In this document: piece after piece, positions 8,907 through 17,878 of the stretch
How positions within the stretch are numbered: position 1 is the first letter of the stretch
Layout of the letters: the number at the start of each line of letters is the position of its first letter
Source: Pseudopedobacter sp044361595
GTDB lineage: Bacteria > Bacteroidota > Bacteroidia > Sphingobacteriales > Sphingobacteriaceae
Assembly (NCBI GenBank): GCA_044361595.1
Contig: JBIKIN010000015.1
Location: 34,456-98,455 of the forward strand
DNA length: 64,000 bases
Direction: 5' to 3'
The notes under the pieces: model-generated
The model's database searches: none
What the model was told of the DNA's origin: nothing
The model's input: only the letters and a program-made list of their open reading frames with translations
Translations under genes and position numbers: made by a program

Positions 8907-9734
8907 ATGGCAAACGCACCAAAACCTACCACACCTAAGAAAGATTCTTCAAAAGGTTCAGGTATTTTCGCAGGATTAGCAATCGTAATTTGTATTGCAC
9001 TAGGATGGCTTTTATTTTTATTCGTAATGGGAGATGGCTCTAACTTTGAAGGAGGAGACAACGCTGGTCACCCGCTTCCAGGAAACTATTTCGGGATGGT
9101 TTATAAAGGAGGTTACATTGTACCTTTCTTAATGTCTATGTTCTTAATGGTAGTTGTATTTTCTTTTGAGCGTTTCTTTGTGATCAGCAAAGCTGCTGGC
9201 TCAGGCAATGTAGATGCATTTGTTAGGAAAGTACAATCTTTATTAACTTCTGGAAACGTAGAAAGCGCTATTGGCGAGTGTGACAAGCAAAAAGGTTCTG
9301 TTGCTGCTGTAATTAAGTCTGGTTTACTAAAATACAAAGAAGTACAAACAGATTCAACAATGGATACTGAACAAAAATGTTTAGCAATTCAAAAAGATAT
9401 TGAAGAGGCAACAGCATTAGAAATGCCAATGTTAGAGCAAAACTTAACAATCATTGCAACTTTGGTATCAGTAGGTACATTAGGAGGTTTATTAGGTACA
9501 GTAACAGGTATGATTAAAGCCTTCGCTGGTTTGGCAACAGCTGGCGCTCCAGATCAAGCTCAATTAGCTAATGGTATTTCAGAAGCCTTAATTAATACTG
9601 CAACTGGTATCGCAACTTCTTTATTAGCTGTAATTTCTTATAACTTCTTTACTTCTAAAATTGATAGTTTAACTTATTCTATTGATGAGGCTGGTTTCTC
9701 AATCATTCAAACTTACGCTGCAACACACAAATAG
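8907..9734 (+). CDS. exbB: MotA/TolQ/ExbB proton channel protein
   Basis: Inner-membrane proton channel subunit that, with ExbD, energises TonB-dependent outer-membrane uptake. Four hydrophobic segments are visible: about 19-41, an extra N-terminal helix common in Bacteroidota; 70-93 (FLMSMFLMVVVFSFERFF); and two in the conserved C-terminal channel domain (LTIIATLVSVGTLGGLLGTVTGMI and GIATSLLAVISYNFF). The GLLGTVTGM motif is the family hallmark. The first gene of a seven-gene plus-strand operon with its own promoter. Confidence 0.92.
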   Translation: MANAPKPTTPKKDSSKGSGIFAGLAIVICIALGWLLFLFVMGDGSNFEGGDNAGHPLPGNYFGMVYKGGYIVPFLMSMFLMVVVFSFERFFVISKAAGSGNVDAFVRKVQSLLTSGNVESAIGECDKQKGSVAAVIKSGLLKYKEVQTDSTMDTEQKCLAIQKDIEEATALEMPMLEQNLTIIATLVSVGTLGGLLGTVTGMIKAFAGLATAGAPDQAQLANGISEALINTATGIATSLLAVISYNFFTSKIDSLTYSIDEAGFSIIQTYAATHK

Positions 9735-9810
9735 TTAGCAAAATAAATTTGTTTAATAAAGGTGCATTAAATCATCTTTAACCAATAATCATTAATTAAA
9801 ATAGAACAAG

Positions 9811-10422
9811 ATGCCAAAAGTAAAAATTAAAAGAAAAAGCACTGTAACAGATATGACTGCTATGTGCGATGTAGCTTTCTTGTTGCTTACATTCTTTATT
9901 CTAACGGCAACGGCTCGTCAGCCAGAGGCTTTAGAAGTAGAAACTCCGTCATCAACTGTTACTTTTAAATTACCAGATACTGATATATCTACAATAACCA
10001 TAGGACAAGAAAAAGTTTTCTTTGGCGTAGTAGGTCAAGATGTTAGAGTAAGAACCTTAGAACGTATGGGGGAACAGTACTCTGTTACCTTTACAGACCA
10101 AGAGAAGAAAAGATTTGCACTGGTAGATAATTTTGGAGTACCCATGGCAAGCTTAAAGCAGTTTATCGAGATGGATAACTCAGATAGATTGAAGTTAACT
10201 CAACCTGGAATCCCTTCAGATTCAGGCGCTAACAACGAGCTTAAGCAATGGATTTTGCAAGCAAGATATGCTACCAAAGAGTTACATGGTAAAGAATTAA
10301 GATTTTCTATAAAAGGAGACTCTAAACAAGAGTATCCAACCATTAGAAAAGTAATTGATATTCTTCAAGATCAAGAAATTAATAAATTTAGTTTGATTAC
10401 CTCTCTTGAGGGGATTAATTAA
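9811..10422 (+). CDS. exbD: ExbD/TolR biopolymer transport protein (first copy)
   Basis: Single-pass inner-membrane partner of ExbB. After a short basic N-terminus the transmembrane helix MCDVAFLLLTFFILTATA (about 17-35) carries the conserved proton-path aspartate (D in CDVAFLLL). The remaining 165 residues form the periplasmic domain, longer than in E. coli ExbD (141 aa). It follows exbB by 76 bp and precedes a second, different exbD. Two paralogous ExbDs in tandem are usual in Bacteroidota TonB loci and probably form a heterodimer. Confidence 0.9.
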   Translation: MPKVKIKRKSTVTDMTAMCDVAFLLLTFFILTATARQPEALEVETPSSTVTFKLPDTDISTITIGQEKVFFGVVGQDVRVRTLERMGEQYSVTFTDQEKKRFALVDNFGVPMASLKQFIEMDNSDRLKLTQPGIPSDSGANNELKQWILQARYATKELHGKELRFSIKGDSKQEYPTIRKVIDILQDQEINKFSLITSLEGIN

Positions 10423-10439
10423 ACATTAAAAATTAAAAA

Positions 10440-10988
10440 ATGGCAGAATTAGATACCTCCGGCGGGGGTAATAAAAAAGGCGGGAAAGTACGTAGTAAGA
10501 AACAATCAACAAGAGTAGATTTAACAGCTATGGTTGATTTAGCTTTCTTATTAATTACCTTCTTTATGCTTACTACTACCCTAGCCAAACCTCAGGCAAT
10601 GGACATGTTCATGCCTGATAAAAATGACAAGAACGAGGAGTTAGATGTAAAAGCATCAAGAACAATGACTGTATTACTAGGTTCTGATAACAAGATTGTT
10701 TGGTATATGGGTGTAATTGGCGACAATGCCCCTACGGTTGATAATTTCGGTAAAAACGGAATTCGTCAATCTTTAATACAAAACAATAAAGATGTTATTG
10801 CAAAAACGGGTAACCCAGAAAAAGGACTTATGGTTATTGTTAAGCCTACAGATAAATCTGTTTATAAAAACTTTGTTGATATTTTGGATGAAATCAAAAT
10901 AGCTAATGTACCCTCTTATGGTATTAACAATAAAGTAGAGACAGCAGAGATTGGTTTAATGAAAGATCAAGGAGCTTTTCAAGAATAA
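10440..10988 (+). CDS. exbD: ExbD/TolR biopolymer transport protein (second copy)
   Basis: A second ExbD paralogue, 182 aa, 17 bp after the first. The N-terminus is Gly/Lys-rich (GGGNKKGGKVRSKKQSTRVD), then a transmembrane helix TAMVDLAFLLITFFMLTTTL (about 27-46) with the conserved Asp. The periplasmic part differs clearly from the first copy, so this is an old duplication kept for distinct roles rather than a recent repeat. Acts with ExbB and TonB in the inner membrane. Confidence 0.9.
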   Translation: MAELDTSGGGNKKGGKVRSKKQSTRVDLTAMVDLAFLLITFFMLTTTLAKPQAMDMFMPDKNDKNEELDVKASRTMTVLLGSDNKIVWYMGVIGDNAPTVDNFGKNGIRQSLIQNNKDVIAKTGNPEKGLMVIVKPTDKSVYKNFVDILDEIKIANVPSYGINNKVETAEIGLMKDQGAFQE

Positions 10989-11036
10989 TAAATTGAGTAA
11001 TAACTCGTTAGAATTAACCTTTAACTAAAAAACAAT

Positions 11037-11858
11037 ATGTCTAAATTAGATATTCTAAAAAAAGATTGGATTGACATTGTTTTTGCAGGTAGAAACAAAG
11101 AATACGGAGCATATCAGCTTCGTAAGGACAATGTTAAAAACACTAATAAGGCATTGCTTATTGGTTGTTCTCTATTTGCTTTAGCAATATCTTCGCCTCT
11201 TATCATTAAAGCTTTAAGTGGCTTTGTAGAAGAGGATCCATCAAAAAAAGATAAATTAACTGAGGTTGTTTTGGCCAGTCCACCACCAGTGGATGAAAAG
11301 GCTCCTCCTCCGCCGCCTCCAGTAGAGCCACCTCCACCAAAGGTGGATCAGGTAAAATTCCCTCCTCCAGTTGTAAAACCGGATGAGGAAGTGGTAGAGG
11401 AGGAACCACCAACCATTAAAGAATTAGAGAAAGCAGATCCTGGAGCTAAAACTATTAAAGGTGATCCTAATGCAGAAGTTGTAATTAACACGCCTGTAGG
11501 TGAGGGTCCGATTAATCAGAAAGTGACAGAAGATGATACCCAAATCTTTACGAATGTTGAGGTTTTACCAACTTATCCAGGCGGTTTAGAGGCTTTTGGT
11601 AAATTTTTAGGTAAAAACCTAAGATATCCACCGGTTGCAAGAGATGCAGGTATTTCTGGAAGAGTTTACTGTCAGTTTGTGGTAGAAAAAGATGGTTCAT
11701 TAACCGATATTACAGTTGTTAGAGGAATTGGTGGTGGTTGTGATGAAGAAGCTAAAAGAGTTTTGAAAAATTCTCCTAAGTGGAATCCTGGTATACAAAA
11801 CGGTAGACCAGTGCGTGTTTCTTATACTATTCCAATTTTCTTCCAATTACAAAATTAA
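11037..11858 (+). CDS. tonB: TonB energy transducer
   Basis: Couples the proton motive force to TonB-dependent receptors across the periplasm. Residues 1-25 contain the Bacteroidota motif WIDIVFAGRNKEYGAYQLR typical of TonB N-termini; a transmembrane helix follows at about 35-55 (ALLIGCSLFALAISSPLII). A Pro/Glu/Val-rich spacer (about 80-125, with PPPPPPVEPPPP) spans the periplasm, and the last 90 residues are the TonB C-terminal domain (PTYPGGLEAFGKFL, YPPVARDAGISGRV, final VSYTIPIFFQL). Lies 48 bp after the second exbD. Confidence 0.93.
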   Translation: MSKLDILKKDWIDIVFAGRNKEYGAYQLRKDNVKNTNKALLIGCSLFALAISSPLIIKALSGFVEEDPSKKDKLTEVVLASPPPVDEKAPPPPPPVEPPPPKVDQVKFPPPVVKPDEEVVEEEPPTIKELEKADPGAKTIKGDPNAEVVINTPVGEGPINQKVTEDDTQIFTNVEVLPTYPGGLEAFGKFLGKNLRYPPVARDAGISGRVYCQFVVEKDGSLTDITVVRGIGGGCDEEAKRVLKNSPKWNPGIQNGRPVRVSYTIPIFFQLQN

Positions 11859-11867
11859 TATGAGTTA

Positions 11868-12110
11868 ATGGCTTATCAGAAATTTGAAGATAGACAGAAA
11901 TCGCCCGCAAAGCGATTTCTGCTCATTTTAGGCCTAGTTATGTTTGTAATTTACTTCTTAATAGGAGTATTTATTATTTTTTGGGATCAATTTCCATTGT
12001 TGTACGGAGTAGAACCAATTTACAAAATAGCATTTGGTGTATTATTAATTGTTTACTCGTTTTTTAGATTTATCAGACTAATCAAGAATCAACAACCCAA
12101 TGAAGATTAA
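11868..12110 (+). CDS. Small two-helix membrane protein of the TonB operon
   Basis: An 80-residue protein with two hydrophobic helices (about 17-38 and 51-68), a basic N-terminus and a charged C-terminus. It starts 9 bp after tonB and overlaps the next gene by 11 bp, so translation is probably coupled. No family is recognised; its constant company with TonB genes in related genomes is recalled but not checked. It may assist assembly of the Exb/Ton complex, which is inference only. Confidence 0.7.
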   Translation: MAYQKFEDRQKSPAKRFLLILGLVMFVIYFLIGVFIIFWDQFPLLYGVEPIYKIAFGVLLIVYSFFRFIRLIKNQQPNED

Positions 12111-12993
12111 TTTTAGTTATTCTATCTGTTTTTTCTTTTTCGTTGTTACTTTAATAGCATGTAGGCAGCAAGTTGCTAAAGACGGGGAGGACAAAATAAC
12201 CTATGGAAAGGCAGTAATTGTTGCTGATGAGTCCCTTTTTCCTATAGTAGATGATGAACATCAGATATTTTCTAACAATTACCAGAGAGCAAAAATTGAT
12301 ATTGTATATAAACCACAATTAGAAGCTTTGAATTTATTCTTAAATGATACAATTGATATTGCTATTCTTCCTAGAAAGTTATCTCCTAAAGAAGCAAAAG
12401 TTTACACAGATAAGAAAATTATAATAAGAGAAACAAAGTTTGCCATAGACGGTATCGCTCTGATAACTGGAGTATCTAATTTGGATACTTTGATAACAGT
12501 TAATGAATTAATAAATACACTCAAAGGAAATATTAATCAGAACAAAACATTTGTATTTGATAATCCAAATTCTAGTACAGTTGAATACTTAATGAATTTA
12601 AGTGGCGTTAAGGTATTTCCAAAGAATTTTTATGCACTAAAAACTAACGCTGATGTTATTGAATATATTAAGGATCATCCCAATGCAGTTGGGATAGTTA
12701 GTGTTGCATGGATTAAAAGACCTACACCAGAGCTTGCGAAAAGTGTTAATTTGGTGAAATTTATGGGTGTTAAAGCAGAGGGTGGTAAATATGAAAAGCC
12801 CTCTCAAAGTAATTTAAAGCTTTCTGTTTATCCACTTGTTAGAGATTTGTATATTATTAATTGCCAAGGTAAGGCAGGGTTAGGCACAGGATTTGCAGCG
12901 TTTATTGCAAGTGAATTAGGACAAAGAATCATTTTAAAGTCAGGTTTAGCTCCAGATTCACTTCCAAGTAGACAAATAATAATTAGAAATTAA
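12100..12993 (+). CDS. PstS-like substrate-binding lipoprotein in the TonB operon
   Basis: A 297-aa periplasmic phosphate-binding-protein-fold (PBP-like) lipoprotein. The signal peptide ends in a lipobox (VTLIACRQQ; lipid on Cys about 21). The order of motifs after it (early VADESLFPIVDDE, DTIDIAILPRKLSPKE, VFDNPNSSTVEYLMNLSG, AVGIVSVAWI, LYIINCQG, GTGFAAFIASELGQRIILKSGLAP) follows PstS family proteins. There is no pst transporter nearby, and the gene overlaps its upstream neighbour, so a role with the ExbB/D-TonB complex is more likely than phosphate ABC import. Ligand is unknown. Confidence 0.75.
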   Translation: MKINFSYSICFFFFVVTLIACRQQVAKDGEDKITYGKAVIVADESLFPIVDDEHQIFSNNYQRAKIDIVYKPQLEALNLFLNDTIDIAILPRKLSPKEAKVYTDKKIIIRETKFAIDGIALITGVSNLDTLITVNELINTLKGNINQNKTFVFDNPNSSTVEYLMNLSGVKVFPKNFYALKTNADVIEYIKDHPNAVGIVSVAWIKRPTPELAKSVNLVKFMGVKAEGGKYEKPSQSNLKLSVYPLVRDLYIINCQGKAGLGTGFAAFIASELGQRIILKSGLAPDSLPSRQIIIRN

Positions 12994-13015
12994 TTTTTTT
13001 TAATATAATTGAAGT

Positions 13016-14689
13016 ATGAATATAGTAAAGAAGATAGTATTAGGAACTTTAAGCATAGTTTTTATAAGTTCGTCTTTAAGCGCTCAAAGTTTTGAGGACG
13101 CGAAGAAGGCAGTGAGTGCCGAGCAATTTCAAAAAGCTAAATCGTTATTTAATAATTTAATAAAAACGCAACCTACTCCAGAGAACTTTTTCCATTTTGG
13201 AGATTTGTATCTGCAACTTAACATGCCTGACTCTGCAAAGATTCTTTTTACTAAAGGTGTTGCAGCTGATGAAAAGGTAAAGTACCCGTATAATAATATT
13301 GGTTTAGGAGCGGTTAAATTATTTGAGAAAGATAATTCTGGTGCCGAGGCTGTTTTTGCAAAAGTTGTAGGTGAAATGAAAAAGAAAGATTATGCAGAAT
13401 ATATTTATATAGGTAAAGCGTATACTTATGATGCAACAAAAAATTTAGACAAAGCATTTGAATGGTTTGAAAAAGCTAAAGAGAATGGAGAAAAAGACGT
13501 TAATCTTCATGTCTTATTGGGTAATGCTTATAAAATATTAAATAAAAATAGTGAGGCGGTAGCTGAATATCAGAGAGCTATGAATTTGCAAGAAAATTTA
13601 TTAGCTGTTGAAGTTAATATTGGAGAAATATGGACTCAAGCATTTAACTTTGATCTTGCAGAATCTACATTAAAAGGTGTTATTGCTAAAGATCCTAACT
13701 TTGGACCTGCATATAGAGCATTGGCAGAAAACTATTACAGATGGGCTTCTGGTTTTCCGAATAGAAGAACAGAGTTTCTACCATTAGCAAAAGATAATTA
13801 TTCCAAGTATTTAGATTTAACAGATAGATCTACTGATTCTAGATACAGATATTTAATCTTTTTATTTAATGCTGGTGATTTTGCAACACTAGAGAAAGAA
13901 GCTAATGATTTTATAAATTCTTCTGCATACAATAAGAATTTTATTATTGCTAAGCGTTTTAAAGGCTATGCTGCTGTTGAAAACGGTAATTCAGATGCTG
14001 GCATCAAAGCATTACAATCTTTTACAAATGAAGTAGAAAAAACCAGAATAAATGCTGATGATTACTTAAAAATGGGCAAGGCTTATTTAAACCTAAAGAA
14101 TGATTCTCTTGCAATTTTAAGTTACATAAAAGGTTATGAGCTAGACACCACTAATACCAATGTTTTAGGTACTATTGCCTCAACTTATTTCTCGGCTAAA
14201 AAATATGATAAGGCGGCCGTTTATTATGATAAAATAACAAAATTACCAAAAGCAACATTAAAGGATTGGTTTTATTTAGGATGGTCTAACTATTTCCATT
14301 ATGCACAATTGGTTAGAAATGAATCTAAAGACGAACAGTTAAAAAGAAAAGATTTATTAGATGCCGATTCAGCTTTTAACTATGTAGCTAAGACGGCAAA
14401 AAATATTGATGCTTATGTTTATTTGGCAAGAGTTGAATACTATTTAGATGAGTCTCAAGACAATCCAAAAGTTAAAGATGCCTATGAAAAGGTTGTAGAA
14501 CTTACATTAGTTAAGCCGCAATTAACTGATGCTGATAAAAGAAATTTAGTTGAAGCTTATCAATCAATTGGAACTTTTTACATCAAATCTAATAAGGCTA
14601 AATCGTTAGAATATTATAATAAAGTATTAGAAATTGATCCAAATAATAAAGCGGTTAAAGAAGCTATATCTGCTTTGAAAACGTCTTAA
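13016..14689 (+). CDS. Secreted tetratricopeptide-repeat protein
   Basis: A 557-residue TPR protein closing the TonB operon. The Sec signal peptide is about residues 1-23 (core IVLGTLSIVFISSSLSAQS). TPR-like helices with the usual A..G..Y/F...A....A pattern run through the protein, for example FHFGDLYLQLNMPDSAKILFTKG and YLKMGKAYLNLKNDSLAILSYIKGYEL, with a last clear unit near the C-terminus (SLEYYNKVLEIDPNNKAVKEAI). Likely a periplasmic scaffold. Its place last in the operon, before a strong terminator, suggests it serves the same complex. Confidence 0.82.
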   Translation: MNIVKKIVLGTLSIVFISSSLSAQSFEDAKKAVSAEQFQKAKSLFNNLIKTQPTPENFFHFGDLYLQLNMPDSAKILFTKGVAADEKVKYPYNNIGLGAVKLFEKDNSGAEAVFAKVVGEMKKKDYAEYIYIGKAYTYDATKNLDKAFEWFEKAKENGEKDVNLHVLLGNAYKILNKNSEAVAEYQRAMNLQENLLAVEVNIGEIWTQAFNFDLAESTLKGVIAKDPNFGPAYRALAENYYRWASGFPNRRTEFLPLAKDNYSKYLDLTDRSTDSRYRYLIFLFNAGDFATLEKEANDFINSSAYNKNFIIAKRFKGYAAVENGNSDAGIKALQSFTNEVEKTRINADDYLKMGKAYLNLKNDSLAILSYIKGYELDTTNTNVLGTIASTYFSAKKYDKAAVYYDKITKLPKATLKDWFYLGWSNYFHYAQLVRNESKDEQLKRKDLLDADSAFNYVAKTAKNIDAYVYLARVEYYLDESQDNPKVKDAYEKVVELTLVKPQLTDADKRNLVEAYQSIGTFYIKSNKAKSLEYYNKVLEIDPNNKAVKEAISALKTS

Positions 14690-14707
14690 AAGAATAATTT
14701 TTTATAC

Positions 14708-14752
14708 AAGAAAAGAGAGATACTCTAACGAGTACCTCTCTTTTCTTTTTTT
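14708..14752 (+). terminator. Intrinsic terminator of the TonB operon
   Basis: Stem AAGAAAAGAGAG/CTCTCTTTTCTT extended by ACTC/GAGT around a TAAC loop, followed by T-rich sequence; the A-rich 5' arm would also serve the minus strand. Confidence 0.85.
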
Positions 14753-14840
14753 AAACTTATAGAGTCTATTTAATGTTTCTAACGCACAACTTAAAAAACT
14801 ACGCCAAATGACTCTAAATTAATCAGTAAATGCTTTTAAA

Positions 14841-15242
14841 TTATTTCAGCAGCATTTTTTCAAAATTATCGTATGCAATTTTATTAAGTATTTTTTCTAC
14901 TTCGTTTTCAGATACATCTTTCTTTAATAAAAAGTCATATGCACCTAGTTTAATAGATTTAATTGCAAGTACTATACTTTCCATAGAAGTTGTAAAAATA
15001 ACTTCTATATCACGAGAATATTCTCTTATCTTTTCTAATACTTCAATACCATCCATTTCTTCCATCTGGTAATCTAAAAATATAATTTCTGGATTATTAG
15101 AAATATATTTCATACATCTTTTTCCATTTGGCTGTATAGATATGTTTTTGTAACCTAAATTATTTAAGACTTTTTTTAAACTATTTGCAAAGAATGAGTC
15201 GTCGTCTACAATAAAAATTTTTTTGTCAAGGCTAGTAATCAT
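14841..15242 (-). CDS. Single-domain response regulator (CheY-like)
   Basis: A 133-aa stand-alone receiver domain. The acidic pocket VDDD (12-15), phosphoacceptor Asp57 (IIFLDYQM), the switch Thr in FTTS (84-85) and the conserved Lys in LLKKD (107-108) are all present, so phosphorylation should be possible. There is no output domain and no histidine kinase next to it; the partner must be elsewhere. The neighbours (TonB operon terminator on one side, groEL terminator on the other) give no functional hint. Confidence 0.88.
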   Translation of the reverse strand: MITSLDKKIFIVDDDSFFANSLKKVLNNLGYKNISIQPNGKRCMKYISNNPEIIFLDYQMEEMDGIEVLEKIREYSRDIEVIFTTSMESIVLAIKSIKLGAYDFLLKKDVSENEVEKILNKIAYDNFEKMLLK

Positions 15243-15401
15243 ATTTTTTAAGTTTAGAACCTTAAATCATTTTTTATGCCAAAGTTATAAAGTATTGTTT
15301 TTCAATATATTAATCATTTTTTTAATTTTGTATTTTCCATTATTTGGAAAATACTTCCAAATTTTATATTCTAAGATTTGGAATTTAAATTTTATTGAGA
15401 C

Positions 15402-15438
15402 AAAAAAATCCCTGCTCAAATTAATGAACAGGGATTTT
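15402..15438 (-). terminator. Intrinsic terminator after groEL
   Basis: AAAATCCCTGTTC paired with GAGCAGGGATTTT (minus-strand reading) with an AT-rich loop and T-run; 45 bp past the groEL stop. Confidence 0.8.
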
Positions 15439-15482
15439 CTATTTGTTTTAAACTTTTAGCCTTAGGCTTTATGCTTATTATG

Positions 15483-17120
15483 TTACATCATGCCGCCCAT
15501 GCCGCCGCCCATTGGTGGCATTGCTGGTGCTGCACCTGCTTCTTCTTGCTCATCAGCTAACACACACTCGGTAGTTAACAACATAGCTGCAATAGAAGCT
15601 GCGTTTTCTAATGCTACACGAGAAACCTTAGTAGGATCTATAACACCTGCTGCAATTAAGTTTTCGTAAACATCTGTACGGGCATTGTAACCGTAATCGT
15701 CTTTTCCTTGTTTCACATTGTGAACAACGATAGAACCTTCAATTCCTGCGTTTGCACAAATTTGACGTAATGGTTCTTCTATTGCTCTTTTAATGATTTT
15801 GATACCAGTAGTTTCGTCTTCGTTTAGTCCTTTTAAATCTTCTAAAGCTGCAACCGCTCTGATAAAGGCAACACCGCCACCTGCAACAATACCTTCTTCT
15901 ACAGCTGCTCTTGTAGCATGTAAAGCATCGTCGACTCTATCTTTTTTCTCTTTCATTTCCACTTCAGAAGCTGCACCTACGTAAAGTACGGCAACACCAC
16001 CAGAAAGTTTAGCTAAACGCTCTTGTAGTTTTTCTTTATCGTAATCAGAAGTAGTGGTTTCAATTTGAGCTTTAATTTGATTTACTCTTGCCTTAATATC
16101 TTCTGAGTTACCAATACCGTTAATGATAGTAGTATTATCTTTATCGATAGTGATTTTTTCGCACTGACCTAAGTAAGTTAAATCAGCGTTTTCTAATTTA
16201 TAACCTCTTTCTTCAGAAATTACAGTCCCGCCAGTTAAAATAGCGATATCTTCTAACATTGCTTTTCTTCTATCGCCAAAACCTGGAGCTTTAACAGCAG
16301 CAACTTTTAACGAGCCACGGATTTTATTTACAACTAAAGTTGCTAAAGCTTCTCCGTCTAAATCTTCTGCAATAATTAAAAGTGGTTTACCAGTTTGAAC
16401 TTGCTTTTCTAACACTGGCAACAACTCTTTCATGTTGCTTATTTTTTTGTCGTAAATTAAAATGTAAGGGTTTTCTAATTCAACCTCCATTTTATCTGCA
16501 TTGGTAACAAAGTATGGAGATAAATAACCTCTGTCAAATTGCATACCTTCAACAGTTTTAACTTCTGTTTCTGTACCTTTTGCTTCTTCAACAGTGATAA
16601 CACCGTCTTTTCCAACTTTAGCCATCGCTTCAGCAATTAAAGACCCAATAACATCATCGTTATTCGCAGAAATAGATGCTACTTGTTTGATTTTGTTATT
16701 GTCCTCGCCTACAGTTTGTGATTGTGCTTTTAAGTTTGCCACCACTACAGCTACTGCTTTATCTATACCACGTTTTAAATCCATTGGGTTTGCACCAGCA
16801 GCTACGTTTTTAATACCTGCTGTAATAATTGCTTGCGCTAAAACTGTAGCAGTTGTTGTTCCATCACCAGCAATATCAGCAGTTTTTGAAGCAACTTCTT
16901 TAACCATTTGAGCACCCATGTTTTCTACTGTGTCTTTAAGCTCAATTTCTTTAGCTACAGTAACACCATCTTTAGTTATTGATGGAGAACCAAATTTTTT
17001 ATCGATAATTACGTTTCTTCCTTTTGGACCTAAGGTTACTTTAACTGCATTAGCTAAAATATCTACACCGCGTTTCAAAGCATCGCGAGCTTCTACATTA
17101 TATTTAACTTGTTTTGCCAT
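15483..17120 (-). CDS. groEL: Chaperonin GroEL (60 kDa)
   Basis: ATP-driven folding chamber subunit that works with GroES in the cytosol. The 545-aa protein has the ATP-site blocks TLGPKGRNV and DGTTTATVLA near the N-terminus, VEEGIVAGGGVAFIRA near residue 405, and the flexible Gly-Met C-terminal tail (GGGMGGMM). Length is standard. It is separated from groES by an unusually long 150-bp gap that contains a dispersed repeat. Confidence 0.99.
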   Translation of the reverse strand: MAKQVKYNVEARDALKRGVDILANAVKVTLGPKGRNVIIDKKFGSPSITKDGVTVAKEIELKDTVENMGAQMVKEVASKTADIAGDGTTTATVLAQAIITAGIKNVAAGANPMDLKRGIDKAVAVVVANLKAQSQTVGEDNNKIKQVASISANNDDVIGSLIAEAMAKVGKDGVITVEEAKGTETEVKTVEGMQFDRGYLSPYFVTNADKMEVELENPYILIYDKKISNMKELLPVLEKQVQTGKPLLIIAEDLDGEALATLVVNKIRGSLKVAAVKAPGFGDRRKAMLEDIAILTGGTVISEERGYKLENADLTYLGQCEKITIDKDNTTIINGIGNSEDIKARVNQIKAQIETTTSDYDKEKLQERLAKLSGGVAVLYVGAASEVEMKEKKDRVDDALHATRAAVEEGIVAGGGVAFIRAVAALEDLKGLNEDETTGIKIIKRAIEEPLRQICANAGIEGSIVVHNVKQGKDDYGYNARTDVYENLIAAGVIDPTKVSRVALENAASIAAMLLTTECVLADEQEEAGAAPAMPPMGGGMGGMM

Positions 17121-17123
17121 TAT

Positions 17124-17270
17124 TTTTAGAATTTAAATTAGAGATGTGAGATATGAGAACCTTTGAACGCATAAATCAAACTCTATTAGTTTTTATGTTT
17201 AAATTTTGATGAAGAAATATTAGTTGTTCGACTTTTAAGTGTCTCAGATCTAATGTCTCAATTCTCACAT
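17124..17270. repeat. GAGATNTGAGA-type repeat between groES and groEL
   Basis: One arm reads GAGATGTGAGATATGAGAA (about 17141-17159) and the other CTCAATTCTCACATCT (about 17256-17271), partly complementary to the first. The arms resemble those in the metH leader (35592-35675). An inverted repeat like this inside the groESL transcript could form a hairpin of about 130 nt between the two cistrons. Confidence 0.5.
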
Positions 17271-17546
17271 CTATAGTACTGCGTAAATATCAGCTTCTTT
17301 CATTATTAGATACTCTTTTCCTTCGTAAGTTATTTCTGTACCAGAATATTTTCCATAAAGTACTTGGTCGCCAACTTTTACTGTCATTGGTTCGTCTTTT
17401 TTACCATTTCCAACAGCCACAACAGTTCCGCTTTGAGGTTTTTCTTTAGCAGTATCAGGGATATAAATACCTGAAGCAGTCTTTTCTTCTGCAGGAGCAG
17501 CTTCTATCACTACTCTATCTGCGATAGGTTTAATATTCAATGCCAT
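17271..17546 (-). CDS. groES: Co-chaperonin GroES (10 kDa)
   Basis: Lid of the GroEL chamber. The 91-aa protein has the PIADRVVIEAAPAEEKTASGI start, the mobile-loop region that follows (KTASGIYIPDTAKEKPQSG) and VGDQVLYGKYSGTEI. It is the first gene of groES-groEL on the minus strand. No CIRCE operator was found upstream. Confidence 0.98.
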   Translation of the reverse strand: MALNIKPIADRVVIEAAPAEEKTASGIYIPDTAKEKPQSGTVVAVGNGKKDEPMTVKVGDQVLYGKYSGTEITYEGKEYLIMKEADIYAVL

Positions 17547-17878
17547 AATTTATTAGTTTAATTTTCTATTCCCTAATCATCATAGAATATGCCAAAGCTT
17601 TAAATTGTCAATTTTTCACTTGTTAAGTCAGAGGCAAATTATTAATTCAAACTTTAGGTGTCACCTTGTCAGTGAATTTTTCATTAATATTCCTTCTAGA
17701 ATATTAGAATTTATAAAATTTGGGTATTTGAACAAGTTAAGAAGTGACTCTTTTGGAGCTATCCGATACCACTTTTATCGTTAGTGCAATCATTATGGCA
17801 TCTAGCTGTTTATTTTTTATGGTTTAAACTTTTATTATTCATTTCAGGTTATAACTTTGAAGTGTCTTAACAATAATT
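17547..17878. other. Intergenic region between groES and the epimerase gene
   Basis: Divergent 332-bp gap. It should hold the groES promoter and that of the plus-strand epimerase gene, but no exact TAnnTTTG element and no CIRCE inverted repeat was found. The stretch 17721-17790 is a decayed copy of the dispersed repeat described at 53882-54013. Nothing else is recognised. Confidence 0.5.
17721..17790 (+). repeat. Decayed copy of the dispersed GGGCG...TAACGC repeat family
   Basis: Contains AGTGACTCTTTTGGAGCTAT followed by CCGATACCACTTTTATCGTTA, closely matching the internal part of the long copy at 53882-54013 (AGTGACTCCTTTGGAGCTAT). The outer ends are no longer clear. Confidence 0.5.

Noticed and set aside
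16594..16911. Long open frames on the plus strand inside groEL (also 15793-15984 and 16918-17136)
   Set aside because: They are antisense shadows of a highly conserved coding gene with strong codon bias; their translations show no protein-like features.
17547..17720. CIRCE operator upstream of groES
   Set aside because: I looked for the TTAGCACTC-N9-GAGTGCTAA pattern and found no match on either strand.
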